DNA of 64,000 nucleotides from Rhizomucor pusillus (GCA_900175165.2 FWWN02000334.1:38681-102680); one strand, 5' to 3'; positions 11,549 to 23,827 are shown, counted from the first letter of the stretch. The notes: generated by a model from the letters alone, not told the origin. Translations and numbers: made by a program.

Positions 11549-13292
11549 ATGCTCTTCTTGCTCGGTGTGCACGCTGCACTGCTGGCAGGAACAGCATCTC
11601 TGATCAATCGCAATGTTCCTGAGCCCTATATGGTATAAGCTCGAGATCTGCGAAAAGCTTTGACTGATGGGTCTTAACGATGATCGTGGTGACAAGGACG
11701 AGATATTCCACATACCACAGGCGCAGAGATACTGTGCCGGTGACTACTTTACATGGGATCCGAAATTAACAACACCTCCTGGGCTGTAAGATGAAAATCA
11801 AGAGATTATCTGTGTGACATTTTATCTCATTTATGTTCTTGTATAAAGATATGTAATAAGTGATATCGTTTCGAAAGCGGGTAGATTGGCGGGCATGGAC
11901 CTCTGCGCGTCGCCTAGCCATCTGCGTTCTGTCAACCTCGTATTTTCGATTTGCTTATACCCCGTCCTGTGTCGTATATTGACGATTCTGCATCCTCCGT
12001 GCAATGAAACTAAACGTCAACTCTATGCCCTTGCACTTGTCTGGTTCCCCGTATTGAACTTCTTCAACTATTTGTACTATACGGATGCGGGATCAACTCT
12101 TTTTGTCCTTTTGACATACATGCTCGTGAAAGAAAAGTGCTATAGGCTCGCCGGTCTGGTAAGCGTGTTGCAAAAGTTTTCCCGATATTACACAAGGTCC
12201 AAGCCTAAGCTTATATTTTGCGTAGGTTGCGATAGTGGCAACGACGTTTCGGCAGACAAATATCATTTGGGTCTGTTTCTTTGCTGCAATTGCTGTAATC
12301 GATATCTTGTCGAAAGAAAAGAAATCAGTAGATATTCCCTGCAGGGGGCTTACAGGTCCTAGTGAGTGACGCTGCGGATGGATCGTTGGTGATGGAACCC
12401 TTACCATAGTAATTGCAGCGCATGCCATCCGCTTGGCAGCAGACTTGATTTCTACCACGTTACACGACATGCCTGCCATTCTCTGGCAGCTATGTGTCTT
12501 CATGCTGGCAGTCATTGGCTTTGCAGGCTTCTTACTGTGGAACGGCGGTATCGTGTTGGGAGACAAATCCAACCACGTTGCTGGGTTGCATTTTCCACAA
12601 CTGTTCTACTTTTCGAGTTTTCTATCTGTATTTGCAGCACCATGGATACTGACCACTTCCGCTGTTAAACATATTGTTACATGGATTTTGCAGCCAAATT
12701 TCAAGAGAGGTCTGATCTTGATGGGATCATATGCTGTTGCTCTATATTCTGTGGACAGACACACGTAAGTTTGCTAGATCATTTGTGCTCCTGATCGATA
12801 TTGACCGCTGCTTTTAAGGTACGAGCATCCTTTTCTGCTGAGCGATAACCGGCATTATAGCTTCTATGTCTGGCGTAAAATATATCGCAGGCACTGGAGT
12901 GTGCGATACCTCCTCATTCCTGCCTACATTATCAGTGGTGCAATTAACTTGCAAGCTCTAGGTAAGAGAGAGAAAGAGTATATTCTACTATGAAACATCA
13001 AGATTTCTAACAAGCTATCTTTGCAGCGAGAAATCAAACACTGTGGACAGTGGTGGGTTTCATTGTATCCACCATGCTCACCCTCGTGCCAAGCCCGCTC
13101 TTGGAGTTCCGCTATTTCATTATTCCTTTCCTGCTATATACGTTGCATTTGGGACCTCCTCGAAATCTATGGCGGACCATCCTCGCCATGGGAATATTCT
13201 TAACGATACACGCTGCAACCGTCTATGCATTCATTTGCAAGCCGTTCGAATGGCCTCAGGAACCGGGCCAAATACAGCGGTTCATGTGGTAG
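11549..13292 (+). CDS. ALG10: Alpha-1,2-glucosyltransferase ALG10/DIE2
   Basis: Seven exons (11549-11632, 11697-11785, 11885-12158, 12226-12361, 12410-12764, 12819-12961, 13027-13292) give 448 aa. It adds the third, terminal glucose to the lipid-linked oligosaccharide Glc2Man9GlcNAc2-PP-dolichol in the ER lumen. Family landmarks all occur: [88 protein letters not shown] and the C-terminal RFMW. It is polytopic throughout. The start is chosen from [12 protein letters not shown], which leads directly into the conserved DEIFH block after a 64-nt intron. Confidence 0.92.
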
Positions 13293-13814
13293 CATAAATG
13301 GTATTCTTATATACAACCCCAATCGTTAATACAATACAAATACTGCTTTTGCGGAAACGATATGTGTAATATGGATGATTTTCTACATAATAGCTCATCA
13401 GATAGCAGACATATTTTCAGTTCCACGAAGCAATAACTTTTTCCAAATATAGGATTTAAAAGGTATGGCATTTGAAAATTCACAAATCGCATCGTCAATT
13501 GTTACTTTGTCGGAATCCCGAATGTCCCCGCCGTAACTAGATGTACAAGCCGTTAGTCTGTCACTCAAACCGGTGACAATGTGAAAGATAACGACCACAG
13601 TTCTTCCAGCTGATCAAATCAGCTCCAGCGAGCAAGCCGTGCAAGCAAATACAGGATAAAATAAGTTTTCTTTGATTTACATATTGCTTGGGCTGATTGG
13701 ATCAAACCAATCCTCCAGAGATAGCATTTTGCTTCCAAGCAAAGACAATAAATACATATCATGTAACACTAATTAGCTCTTTTCTGTGATCCTTGCTTGA
13801 GCGCGCACAAAGAG
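13293..13814. other. Intergenic 522 bp, ALG10 3' end to methyltransferase promoter
   Basis: AT-rich between about 13310 and 13480. I see no conserved reading frame, repeat or RNA gene. CCAAT-like sequences and the transcription start of the methyltransferase are probably in the last 100 bp. Confidence 0.4.
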
Positions 13815-14907
13815 ATGGTACAACTTGATGAGTATATCAGACAGTCACACAGGCACAGCACAAGTTACGACATAAAAGGTAAGACAAACTTGCCCGTCCC
13901 TGTAGAGTTTCCCGATATACCTACGATCTCTGACATGCAAGAAGAACATTACGATTGCCTCAAGGATGAGAAGCTCTTGAAATTCTACAGGGACTACGCC
14001 GGCTTCAACGATCGCGACGAGCTCCAGAGACACTTCACGTCCATTCAGAACAAGATCCTTCGGGTGAGAGCACGAAGTGGGGGGCGGGGGGAAAGGAAAG
14101 CAGAGGAAGAGAAAAGGGAAGGTGTACACACCGGATCAAAGACAGTGCTGACAGAGAGACACGTAGGGCGGACAATCGTACAGGTGCATTGAAGGACTTA
14201 GATTCGCATACTCACGATTATCGCTTCGATTCTACTATAACAGAATCCTGGAAATCGGCAAGACCGAAAAGGAGCCATTGTTGATAGACATCGGATGCTG
14301 CACAGGTACGCGGATTTACGGGACATGCCGATTGGCGCGGAACAGTTGGTGAAACAACGAGGTGAATATTTTAATACTCAACCATTTAGGCACTGACCTG
14401 CGAATGCTCGTGTGGGAGGGATACCCTGCTGAATACCTTGTGGGGTCTGACATTAATGCGCACTTTATCGACTGCGGATACGATCTATTTCGTGACAGAA
14501 ACAACTGCAAGATCACGTTCTTTGTTGGCGATGTCTTTGATCCGGAGCCTTCTGCTAAATACCGTCACCGCGCGGCAGTCGTGAACGCCGGAAGCGTCAT
14601 CCATTTGCTGAACAGTATCGAGAGCATCCGTGAATTTGTTCGACGTATCGCTAACCTACTGAGACCTGGCGGTATATTCGTCGGATCGCACATGGGTGCT
14701 GATCACACTATATCTGTCTTCCGTGAAGACTATAACGTCTCGAAGCAATACGCAAGCGCACAAGATCTCCAAAAGATCCTCGAGGACGAAAACTTTACAA
14801 ATGTCGAGATAACAAGCCAACCTCGCAAGCCTCAGAAAGGACTCGTGGTTAAAGGCTTCCAACCGATGTGGATGCAATTCTGCGCTGTCTATAATCCATC
14901 TCAGTAA
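13815..14907 (+). CDS. Class I SAM-dependent methyltransferase
   Basis: Exons 13815-14063, 14167-14305 and 14390-14907 give 301 aa. The SAM-binding glycine motif is split by intron 2: LLIDIGCCT then GTDLRMLVWEGYP. It is followed by GSDINAHFIDCGYDLF (acidic loop), FFVGDVFD, AAVVNAGSVIHLLN and RIANLLRPGGIFVGSHMG. This arrangement (DIGCCxGTDLRxLVxxGYPAxxLxGxDI) is typical of fungal methyltransferases, some of which act in secondary metabolism, but the substrate cannot be told from sequence. No biosynthetic genes lie nearby. The first intron (103 nt) is longer than most here and its acceptor was chosen because it restores the frame into CIEGLRFAYS. Confidence 0.75.
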
Positions 14908-14952
14908 AAACATAGCTACTTGATATAATCGTAATAAATCATGCAAACTTTA

Positions 14953-15514
14953 TTAGTCTCCACTGGCACAGCCTCGGCATCCGCAATGTACACATTCCAC
15001 TCGTTTGCCTTCCTGCAGCTTTTCCTTGGGTACACGGCAGATACACGTCGTGCCAAAGTTGGTATCGCGCGGCTGAATACATCGCAAACAGCAGAGCTTC
15101 TCAAAACCAGGCTGCCAAAAGAGAGAGAATGGTCAGAAATGATCCTTTGTAAAAGTCACAGCAAATTCAACCCACCTTTCGCCACTTTGCAATGAGATTC
15201 GCATCTGCGTATTTGTGCTTCACAAGGTAATCATACAATTCCCGAGAGATTGCTTTACGCTTGTAGTAGAGATCGTAGATATATCGTGAGCGCTGGTGAT
15301 GAATGCGGAATACCGGCCACGCACTTTCGACAATGCGTTTACCCTCGTGGGGCTCATTTTCAACTAGTGATCAAACGATTAGTCGCATGTCAGATTGACT
15401 TTTTTAAGTCAACGTACTTTCTTTCATTTTCCTCGCAAACTCTTCAAGCGTCGGCTCAATGTCATCGAAACCTTCTGGTGGACGTTTCGTCCTCTGTGTT
15501 CTTATTTTTGGCAT
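14953..15514 (-). CDS. BUD31: Pre-mRNA splicing factor BUD31 (G10 protein)
   Basis: Exons 15418-15514, 15176-15363 and 14953-15111 give 147 aa, the usual length. It is a core spliceosome protein of the Prp19/NTC-related group. The sequence follows the family end to end: [60 protein letters not shown], then the zinc-binding cysteine clusters ([28 protein letters not shown]). It converges on the methyltransferase gene; the two stop codons are 45 bp apart. Confidence 0.95.
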
Positions 15515-15762
15515 GGTGTTGGAAGTTGCAAAAGGATGCGATCAAGGAAAAGAAGAAAAATAGGGAAAAGAACCTTCGACGAAACCAGCAGCGGCGGGAC
15601 TAACCACCACGAAATTAATGCAACGATTGCAGCAGGCAAAGAGAAGAGTTATTTCCAGCAAGAAATACAACTTGTTCCAAGAATAGAGTCCCTATTCAGC
15701 TAGACGCTTCTCTCATGTTATAATTATTCTTGATTGGAACGATGATATAACAACCGGGTGTG

Positions 15763-16957
15763 ATGCATTATCTGGTGAGTTTGTCCGTTCCCAACTCTGA
15801 CCCTTTGTGATGATTGTAAATCCAGACCTTCCCAGGTAAAGGCATTCACGTTAAGGATGAGACAATGAAAGGAACATATAATTATCTCGATATATAGTGA
15901 AGTAGGAAAGATATACAGGATAACCTTGTTTCCAGTGGCTTATTGATGCTCGCTGCATTGACGACAAGTAACACGAGCCAGTTTGGGCGTTTCAGGTGCA
16001 AGCGACAGATCGATGGACTTTGATGGATACTACATTTTTGCGTCAAGTGTCGCCGCCCTGGTAGCCCGAATATGTACTCATCCTAGTACGTTGAGAGAGC
16101 ACGTCAATGTTGAATTTGCTGGAGTCTGACGTTCGCCATTCCTCCTAGTTGATACTATCAAAACCCGGCTCCAGGTTTCAAGCGGGACGGACGAGCATAT
16201 CTTTCGACGGATATTCCACACAGCATCGCCTATTCAGATTGTCCGCTCACTGTATCGCGGTCTACCGGTGACACTGGTGTTTTCTGTGCCTGCGCTTTCT
16301 GTCTACTTGACATGCTACGAGACGACGAAGAAATACCTTGATTCACACGGCATAAAGAATGATGCCATGTTGAACCATTTGATATCAGGATGCATGGCCG
16401 AAGTCGCAGCGGGTGTGCTGTTCACGCCAATGGAAGTTATGAAGAACAGGCTTCAAACACAAAGCATAGCAACGCAAGCTGACATGTCCCTTGCACGCCA
16501 AATCTACAAGACAGAGGGCATCCGAGGGTTCTTTCGAGGATACTGGATGGGCTTGGCCGTGTTCGTGCCTCACACCATGACCTACTTTGCAACGTACGAG
16601 CAATTTAAGATGATGTATGCAAATTATCTTGGACACGGAAAAATTGTTGGAGATGCAGCTCAGCTACCGCTAAGTGCATATCTCTTGTGCTCCGGTGCGG
16701 CGGGAACGCTCGGTATTTGTCTCTCAACGCCTCTAGATATTGTAAAAACGCGCTGGCAGATATCTGCAAGCGAACAAGGTCGAGCATTCCGCCAAGGACC
16801 AATTGAAATAGCTAGACACATGTGGAAGGAAGAAGGCCGCTGTCGTGCATTTACAAAAGGTCTGGCAACTAGAATAGCGTGGGGTATCCCAACTACAGCC
16901 ATTAGCATGACTGTCTTCGAATACCTAAAGGACTGGCGGCAAGCTAGCCATCAATAA
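15763..16957 (+). CDS. Mitochondrial carrier family (SLC25) protein
   Basis: Exons 15763-15774 (doubtful), 16010-16085, 16143?-end; the main coding exon runs from about 16149 to 16957. Three carrier repeats are visible with their signature PxDxxKxRxQ-type motifs: THPIDTIKTRLQ, FTPMEVMKNRLQ and STPLDIVKTRW, each paired with two membrane helices. The carrier moves a metabolite or cofactor across the inner mitochondrial membrane; the substrate is not assignable by eye. The N-terminus is uncertain. The first repeat frame opens after a stop at 15944 with no in-frame ATG, so a short upstream exon is needed. ATGCATTATCTG followed by GTGAGT at 15763 and an acceptor at 16009 would serve, but the intron would be unusually long (235 nt). 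Confidence 0.75.
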
Positions 16958-17147
16958 CAAGAACGACAATTATAGTTACTTTATTTTAAGCAAAAAGAAC
17001 AAAAAGCAGGAGTGGGCATCATTTCTGTTGGATGCAACAACGAACAACAACAAAACAACAAGGAATGTTGTAAAATATAATGGATTTGTGTACTCCCAAA
17101 CCATATAGAATAAGGAGGAATAGGAAACTTTTTATATGCTTGTTAAC

Positions 17148-18080
17148 TTAAAAGAGAGCGACTGCAGCCAAAACAACCGATGCAAGGGACATGCCGACAG
17201 TAACGTGGACCATGGATGCACCGGAAGCGTGGCTAGATGAGCTGCTTGAACCAGACTTGGAAGCGCTGGCGCTTGCAGAAGCTTGCTTGTTGCCAACGTT
17301 GGTTTGGCTTGCAGCGGAGGATGCAGAGTGACCAGAGGCAGAGGCGCTGCCAAAGGCCTTGGATGCACCGGAAGCTCCAGCAGATGGTGCGGCAGACTGA
17401 GAGGTTGCAGCAGCGCGGCCGACAGAGGGCATACCGTTGAACATGGCTGGCTCAGCGTCCTTTTCAGTTACTTCTTCCTCCTCGTCTCCGTTGGCAAGCT
17501 CTGCGTCTTGACCGTCTTCAGCGTCCTTCTTGGCTGCGACTGCCTCGTCGCCGTCCTCTGCCTCGTCGCCATCTTCGGCGCTAGGCTTGGTAGCCTTGCT
17601 GGAGGAGTGCTTCTCAGAGCTATCGCTGTCTTCTTCGTCGACGGCTTCTTCATCAGCCTCATCCCCTTCCTCCTCAGCAACAGCGTCAGTAGCTTCTGGA
17701 GCGTCGCCATCTGCGGTTTCCGTTACCATAACGATTTCCGTCATAGTGACAGGGTCTTCTTCTATGTCTTCGTTTTCTTCGGGCTCAGCTTCGTCGCCTT
17801 CCTCGTCCGCAGCGGCAACGGCAGTCTCTTCTTCGCCAGCAGAGGCCTTGCTTGCAGAGGCACCACCAGTCTTGGCATCGTCGACGGCAAGTTCCTGGGG
17901 ATGGAAAGCGACGACGTGGCCGCCTCTTGCAGCCTCGCGCTCGGCGGCGCGTGCTACATACCATCGGCGAATACACGATTAAGTCTTTTTTATTGCAATG
18001 ATATTTAGCCGTGCTTAACTGCAATTACCGATGGTTACTGTAAGCGCGAGCAGGATAATGTAGATCTTTGTCGAGCGCAT
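17148..18080 (-). CDS. Acidic Ser/Ala-rich GPI-type cell-surface protein
   Basis: Exons 18029-18080 and 17148-17953 give 285 aa. It has a signal peptide (STKIYIILLALTVTIG), a long acidic middle (many Glu/Asp/Ala, e.g. EEEGDEADEEAVDEED), then a Ser/Ala/Gly-rich stalk (SASASGHSASSAAS). It ends in a hydrophobic tail (VTVGMSLASVVLAAVALF) after small residues (HASGAS), which fits a GPI anchor signal. It is probably a wall or plasma-membrane protein; no enzymatic domain is seen. Low-complexity coding makes large antisense frames on the plus strand (for example 17283-18008) that I reject. Confidence 0.7.
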
Positions 18081-19444
18081 GTCGTGCTTTCACAGGCAGA
18101 GAAGAGAGTAAGATAGACAACACTTGCGAGTTAACAATTTATTTATATCGAAAAATGTATGCATTGCAATTGTAACGGTCGGTTCTTTTCACCAGGAATT
18201 TTATTGCTTTCCCTTCCACCCAAGGCATACGCTAGATAAGGTCTGTATAATCGCGTGCAAGTTTCCACCAGTATCGGAGCAAAAGGCGGCGGTGGCCTTG
18301 TCTTTGCATGCACGGATGATATGTTAATTCCCGTTTTGCCTTTTGTTGCATGTAGTTGGATTGAGTTAGCAGGAGGGAGGAGGCATGTCGACTGGGGAAA
18401 ATCCAGGGAAATTTTTCGGTGTGGCCGTCGTTATCACAACAGCAACAGCAGCAGCAATATACAGCAGCATACCTTTTCACTGGTGTGTGTCTTTCCCAGG
18501 CGCAAAATGCTGATGTTTGCATGGCCCCCCTTTCCATCATCAAAACAGATCGCCGTCGCTGCCGTCTCTGAAGCTTGAAAACTGAACCAGATAATGCCAA
18601 ATCACTTTCTCTCCTGTGACACGCTATAATTGGCTTCGTTGAAATACAAGACCATTGTTCTGCCTCGCACTGCAAGTATCGACTTGCATGCAGCAGTGGC
18701 ACTCTTCATCTTTACGTTTTCAGGTCTAGAGTGCATGTACCACAGACTCGGAGACTTGGCGATCTTTTGCAAACGCTCTGATAAAACGATAGCTGCTAAC
18801 TATCGTTATAAATGTGGCATAACTTGCCCTGGATGTTGTATTATATTCCGTCCTGAAATGTGGAAGAATGTATCGCGACAAAAGTGCTATGAACACGCAC
18901 GGAAAGCCACCGCGATAGATGCTCTAGCTACTGTCGGTGGTTCCAGCCAATTCCCCCGTGCCCAAATGAGATATCCTCGAATAGATTCTCGAATCCCCCA
19001 ACCCCAACTTTGTGATAGGGGATGCAATCAATGGATCTCTATTCTCGAGAACAAGGTCTAACGTCAACCTGACTTCATCCACCGGCAAAACCTTCAAATC
19101 GCAAGCTTTGAAATGCCCATTAATTCATCTCATGCATTGTGCTGAAGGTTCAAATGCCACGATCCAATGGCAATATTCACTGGGCAAGGATCTCGACAGT
19201 GCATGGTGTAATATCCCGGCTCGTGTGGTGGTGGGTTATCTTTGAGGGTTTCTGTTCCGAAACGTTGGGCAGAAACAGCTTGATGAGTAAGATTGCAGGA
19301 TACGCCTTTGGATTGGCTACATCCTTGCTGACAGATGACAGTGGAGTTTTCTTCGGGCGTTCGGTGCGCAGCAATGACAAACCTTGTCGATCCGACTTGT
19401 ATAAAAGCCCTGGCACAGGCGTCTTCTTTCACTTCAACTCGTTT
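18081..19444. other. Gene-free interval 1.36 kb between surface protein and sulfiredoxin
   Basis: No reading frame here resembles a protein; the 156-codon minus frame at 18232-18702 is a run of Cys codons from a CAG/CAA-type microsatellite (about 18435-18466) and is rejected. The right end holds a TATA box for the sulfiredoxin gene. The long spacing suggests that one or both flanking genes have extended promoters. Confidence 0.5.
19400..19407 (+). promoter_or_regulatory. TATA box of sulfiredoxin gene
   Basis: TATAAAAG lies 38 bp before the first ATG at 19445. The spacing implies a very short leader, so the first ATG may sometimes be skipped in favour of the one at 19475. Confidence 0.6.
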
Positions 19445-19986
19445 ATGCTATCTCGTTTACTGCTGCGAAGAACAATGTCTACTGAAACTACTCGTCAACA
19501 GAACAAAGTCGATAACTACTCTATCCATGGCAACAGCGTGGAAGAGGTAAATGAGTCTCCCCCTTTATTCCTTGTTTTCTGAATTTACGATGCTTATGCA
19601 CAATGCCTTGGCTTTGTGTAGGTATACGATATCCCAATGTCTGCTATCAACAGACCTATACCGTCCATCCTCGATCGAGAAAAAGTTGAACAGATGAAGA
19701 AGGCACTGGAAAGCGAAGAACACAAAGATGATCTCACACCGATCGTAAGTTGCCACAATAGTCTTATCAGATCTTTACTTCGATGCTAAACCGTATATTG
19801 CTATAGGATGTGCATCATGTGCAATACAAAGGCCAAGATTATTACTTTGCATTTGGCGGATGCCATCGATGGGCAGCACACAAAGAATTGGGCAAGGATA
19901 CGATCAAAGGCAAACTCATCAACACGCCACCGGCCATGATTAAGACCTACCTGGGATCTTCAACACCTTTCAAAGACGATGCATAG
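19445..19986 (+). CDS. SRX1: Sulfiredoxin
   Basis: Exons 19445-19546, 19622-19744 and 19807-19986 give 134 aa. It is an ATP-dependent reductase that repairs over-oxidised (sulfinic) 2-Cys peroxiredoxins. The catalytic signature FGGCHRW is present, preceded by the conserved DIPMSAINRPIPSIL and PIDVHHVQYKG blocks. Two in-frame ATGs exist. The first adds MLSRLLLRRT, a short basic amphipathic extension resembling a mitochondrial presequence; the second (19475) would give a cytosolic form of the length common in yeasts. A TATA box sits close upstream. Confidence 0.92.
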
Positions 19987-20071
19987 ATAGACAAGAATTC
20001 ATAGATAAAACAAATCATGTTACCCTTCGCTGTTCCGCTATTCAGTTACATGTAATGGTACTGTAACTAGT

Positions 20072-21594
20072 CTAATGTGTTGAGAACCGGTCATTTTCAC
20101 CGGGACAACGAATTTGCAGATTGGGATCGTATGCTAAAATCTCCGGCTTCTCAGAACTATGCATAAAAAGCATATTCCAGTAGGACTATATGTAAGGGCA
20201 TCAAATTAGGAAATGAAATCCCACGCACTCGGAGGTTCCTACTTACTTTGGCAAAGAATTGATGTCCAACAACGTTTGGATGGAAACCATCCAAATCGCT
20301 ATGTAAAAGGTCAGGTTAGTCAAACGTGATTCTCGTCGTTTTTCTGCTCTCCAACCTTAAAGCATGAACCGGTATTTTGTTAATGTCGGGACTGAAAGGT
20401 TGGTACACGACAGTAAAATCTTCGGATGAAGAGTATTTCTTTGCAAGCGCCTTGAGCTGGTTGTTGAAAAGTTCCACGTTGAGCTTGATGAGAATGGATC
20501 CGGCGGGGACTTTGCAGCAGTAGCATTCCTTGTCTTGCACATCCAGCTTCTTGTTTTTGAAAAATTTGCGATAGCCTGGTTCGTTGTCGGTTACCTTGAT
20601 GGTTTCCTCAATGTGCAACATGCCAACTATTTTTTTTTTCTCCGTGAGCCATAAAATCAGCAGCCGTTGCCCAGAGACGCACTTGCCTAGATTAACAAAG
20701 GCATTTTTTACATTTTTCTTGAGTAAGGCTAGACCCTGGTCCATCCGTGCAAAGTAATCGATGAATGTAAAGCCTGGCATGCACGAGACAGATAGGTCAT
20801 TGAGACCTATGTATATCGTGATAAATTTCCATTTATCCTCCAGTTCCGTGCCTAAGCCGAACTTTTGTGTCAAATAGTTTGCCTGCTCTGTGAATCTCTT
20901 GCTTGTCGATGCAGGAATAGCGGCATTGAAGTCTTGCAACGTTTCACTAGAAAAACAACGCAGACAGCTCATGCACATTCGTTCGCTTCTCCGGAGATGA
21001 TTTGTATTATACTCACTTGCGCTTAGATGTCAGACAGAAAAATGTTTCTAATTATAAAGATCAGGCTCAATCCGTCACCATATGCATGTCGCTTTTACCT
21101 TTGCAGATAGGCATTTGTTCTACGCCTTTGGAAGGCCCAAGAAGTGGTTCGCTGGTATAGTGCTGGATGAAGTTGGGAACAGTAATTGCTCCTGGGTCCT
21201 AAAGTCGTTTGTCAAGATTTTCCCGCAATGACGGTAAGAGTTGATTACTCGCTTACACCTCCAGCATCGAAACTTAGACCTCGATACTCTTTAAATTGAT
21301 CCTCGTGCAAATACGGTGTCTCGATGTTCTTGGCTGCGACGCCAGCTGAGATGCTGTCGCAAAATATATCATGTAAGATTATTGAAACAATACCTATAGT
21401 CCTCCTTTATACCTATCGCCTATAGTAGCGACGATTTCGATATCGTCAGGACGAAGATCATGTACACTCGACGGTTTCGGCCGCTTGTTCAGTTTCGGGC
21501 ACTGGTTAATGGACGAGGCATAGACTGGGCCATCTGCTGCAGAGACCGCCACTGGGATTAATAAAAGAGAGGATATTAAGAATAACTTGAACAT
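20072..21594 (-). CDS. Secreted phospholipase B / GDSL lipase
   Basis: At least seven exons from an ATG at 21594 (first three: 21413-21594, 21257-21353, 21099-21198) to the stop at 20072. The signal peptide is MFKLFLISSLLLIPVAVSAAD. GDSL blocks: VATIGDSISAG with the Ser nucleophile (GDS joined over intron 1), FITIYIGLNDLS (block III) and SDLDGFHPN (Asp and His of the triad, joined across an intron). The end SYWNMLF..CP resembles phospholipase B1-type lipases, as does the segment VHDLRPDDIEIV. It is expected outside the cell or in the secretory path, hydrolysing glycerophospholipids. One 15-residue coding segment (ETFFCLTSKRN) between introns is less certain. Confidence 0.82.
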
Positions 21595-21686
21595 GGGAAA
21601 ACAGAATGCGCCCTTTTTTCTTTTCTCGAACTTTGAAAACTTGTTTTTAAGTACTTGCGGAGGATCCGTGCAGACTTAGGGAGAAT

Positions 21687-21893
21687 ATGCCTGCTACCTT
21701 TCCTAATACCCCTGAGTTGCTCCTTTTCGACCTCCCCAGGTCTTTACACGCTCCATTGCAACTTCACAAAGCTGGAGAGGCGCGGGAAGCACGCACGTAT
21801 CTCTTTAACGAATACGCCGCAGTTAATACATTGCCTGATGAAAGCTCAAATGTTGACAACTCCGCGCTGCAGGAGCTGCTTTCACGTCTGTAG
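21687..21893 (+). CDS. Possible 68-aa protein, unknown
   Basis: This intact, intron-less frame starts 93 bp from the divergent lipase start. It begins MPATFPNTPELLLFDLP and continues with an amphipathic helical segment (LHKAGEAREARTYLFNEY) and an acidic end. The composition is protein-like, and the pattern of an N-terminal FP..LLLFDL followed by a helix faintly recalls the small APC/C subunit APC15, but I would not rely on that. The frame could be chance. Confidence 0.35.
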   Translation: MPATFPNTPELLLFDLPRSLHAPLQLHKAGEAREARTYLFNEYAAVNTLPDESSNVDNSALQELLSRL

Positions 21894-21991
21894 GGCACGA
21901 TAATATTACACATGGTAAGACGAAGATAACAATAAGACGATAATATGCTTGAAATAAAAATACAAGAAAGATAAAAGCAGCCAAGCAAAAC

Positions 21992-23827
21992 CTATGCTGA
22001 TTTTGTCGAGAATATCTGCTGATGATGGGCAATGAGTATCTGCACAAGAGCCATGCCCATATTCATTTCTTTCAAGTACGTGGCTGCCGTTGCCATGGCT
22101 TCCTGCTGGTTTGCCGGAGCAGGCAGAACATCTGGAGATGCGTTGTTGTTGTTGCTAGATCGTACCAAATTTGGTGTCAGCACGACCGCCAAATTGTGAG
22201 CTGTCATGCGATTCTTGTCGGCGTGGCAGGCAACTTGGTGGAAGAATTCAAAAAGATATTGCAGCAGAGCCAACTGATGCGGCTTATCGCGGTAAGCCTC
22301 CTGGAATTTTGCCCTGATAGTTTCCAGAACTTCAGGCGAACAATCTGCGGAATCTGCTTACCACTTGGTTTAATCCCATTTGTTCGGTTTTCTCTTGAAA
22401 GCAAGTCATAGCTACCTGGTAATTTTCCCAAACCGGCGCAGAAAGCAGAATCGATCAACGGTGTTGGCAATTCTTTGAGGAATATTTTCAACAAGGACGC
22501 CGAAACCTCCACATCATGACGCGACAAGTCGATTTGTATTCCTACACAATCCAAAGTCTGCTAGGTACAATATTCTCTGGTAACCTGCAGACGATATAAA
22601 ACCTTACCTTGGTTCAACTCCCTCTTGACCATCTGAAGTTCATCGCTAGCGGGTGACTTTCGAAAGATTCCTTCTTTCTCCAGGCCTATTCGGCAAGATG
22701 CAATCAATCGCCTGCACAAGACAGATGCTATCTTTTCACATGCCTTTTGTTCGTAACTGTGCGACGAGTTTCTGCACTATCCGAGGGATGTAACGAGTTC
22801 CAGCCTCGTTCTTTTCCCATCCTTCCAGGGCAGCCAGTTCTTCCAGGGAAAGTCCAAATGCGAGCGATGGCAGGGGCCGTTTGCTGCTGTCTAGCGATAC
22901 ACTGTATCTAGGATGTGCAGGCGGCATCGGCGGCAGCTGAGCATCATACTTTCGCACTTGCTGGGGTATAAACTGGGTTGAGATCTGGATAGATCCCAAG
23001 AGTTCCTGCAAAGTCGAACAGTATCGTAGTTTCCGTGCAAACTTGGGACTGAATAGACGAATAAGCATCGACAAATTACAGGGACGGATAGCCCGCGCAA
23101 ACAAGAAAAAGAACTTTACCTAGTAATCTTGTTGGCCAGATCGAAAATTAAACGGTATGTGCGTGTCAGGTGGACAACATACAGCGCTTTCAGATTCTTT
23201 TTATATCTGCAATCTAGACATTCAGCCCAATATGTTCTGCAACTCAAAATCATATACATCTATATATACCTTCGATCAAGCGCTCGGTAAGCCTTCAGCA
23301 ACCACATCCAGGAAGGCCGGTACTGCGCTGGCGACGAGAAGAATACAAGTACATAGTCGCTCTCGACAAACTCGTTCCTTACATCCAGTGTTAAACATAT
23401 ATATCAGAATGTATATATCCACACATGCAGGATTCGCTTACAATCGGCCTAGGATGAATCTATCGGGTTTGTTGTACCATTATTCGTTCATGCATAAATT
23501 AAAATATATTCTAGCTGACGCCATTCCTAACATCCTCGTTTTACCCAAGAATCAAGTCATAGTTGGTAGTATCTGGGTCAGGCAGGTTACAGGCGCATAA
23601 CACAAGGATAGGTCTGCTTTCACTATCAACACCTGGTTGCAAAGATAACAATAATAGCATTTAGCAAGTTTGCTTTTGTTATCGAAATGACTCACGAATG
23701 AATCCGATGAAAACACTGCGAATTGCTCAGTGATCGAGCTAGACGTACCAGCTTCGTAAATAATGTTCAAGGGTGAGATTCCTTTGAATTCTGGACTAGT
23801 GGGTGACAATGGTTCCACTATTGACAT
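21992..23827 (-). CDS. RhoGAP with N-terminal Sec14/CRAL-TRIO domain (p50RhoGAP type)
   Basis: Multi-exon gene starting MSIVEPLSPTSPEF at 23827 and ending at 21992. The CRAL-TRIO part is split over short exons: RPILVLCACNLPDPD, NEFVESDYVLVFFSS, YKKNLKALYVVHLTRTYR and FARKLRYCSTLQELL. The RhoGAP domain follows: the arginine finger in KEGIFRKSP, then VSASLLKIFLKELPTPLID and the conserved NRMTAHNLAVVLTPNLVR. The same two-domain layout occurs in animal ARHGAP1, where the lipid-binding-like domain targets or restrains a GAP acting on Cdc42/Rho. In this fungus it would act on a Rho-family GTPase in polar growth (inference). Confidence 0.85.

Noticed and set aside
17283..18008. 241-codon plus-strand frame, hydrophobic and Cys/Val-rich
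   Set aside because: Antisense to the low-complexity acidic/Ser-rich surface protein; composition is the mirror of GA-rich codons and there are no splice or start features of its own.
18232..18702. 156-codon minus frame with a Cys run
   Set aside because: The Cys run comes from a trinucleotide repeat; no domain, signal or conserved motif is seen.
19147..19158. GGTTCAAATGCC, resembling a tRNA B box
   Set aside because: No matching A box or cloverleaf could be formed around it.
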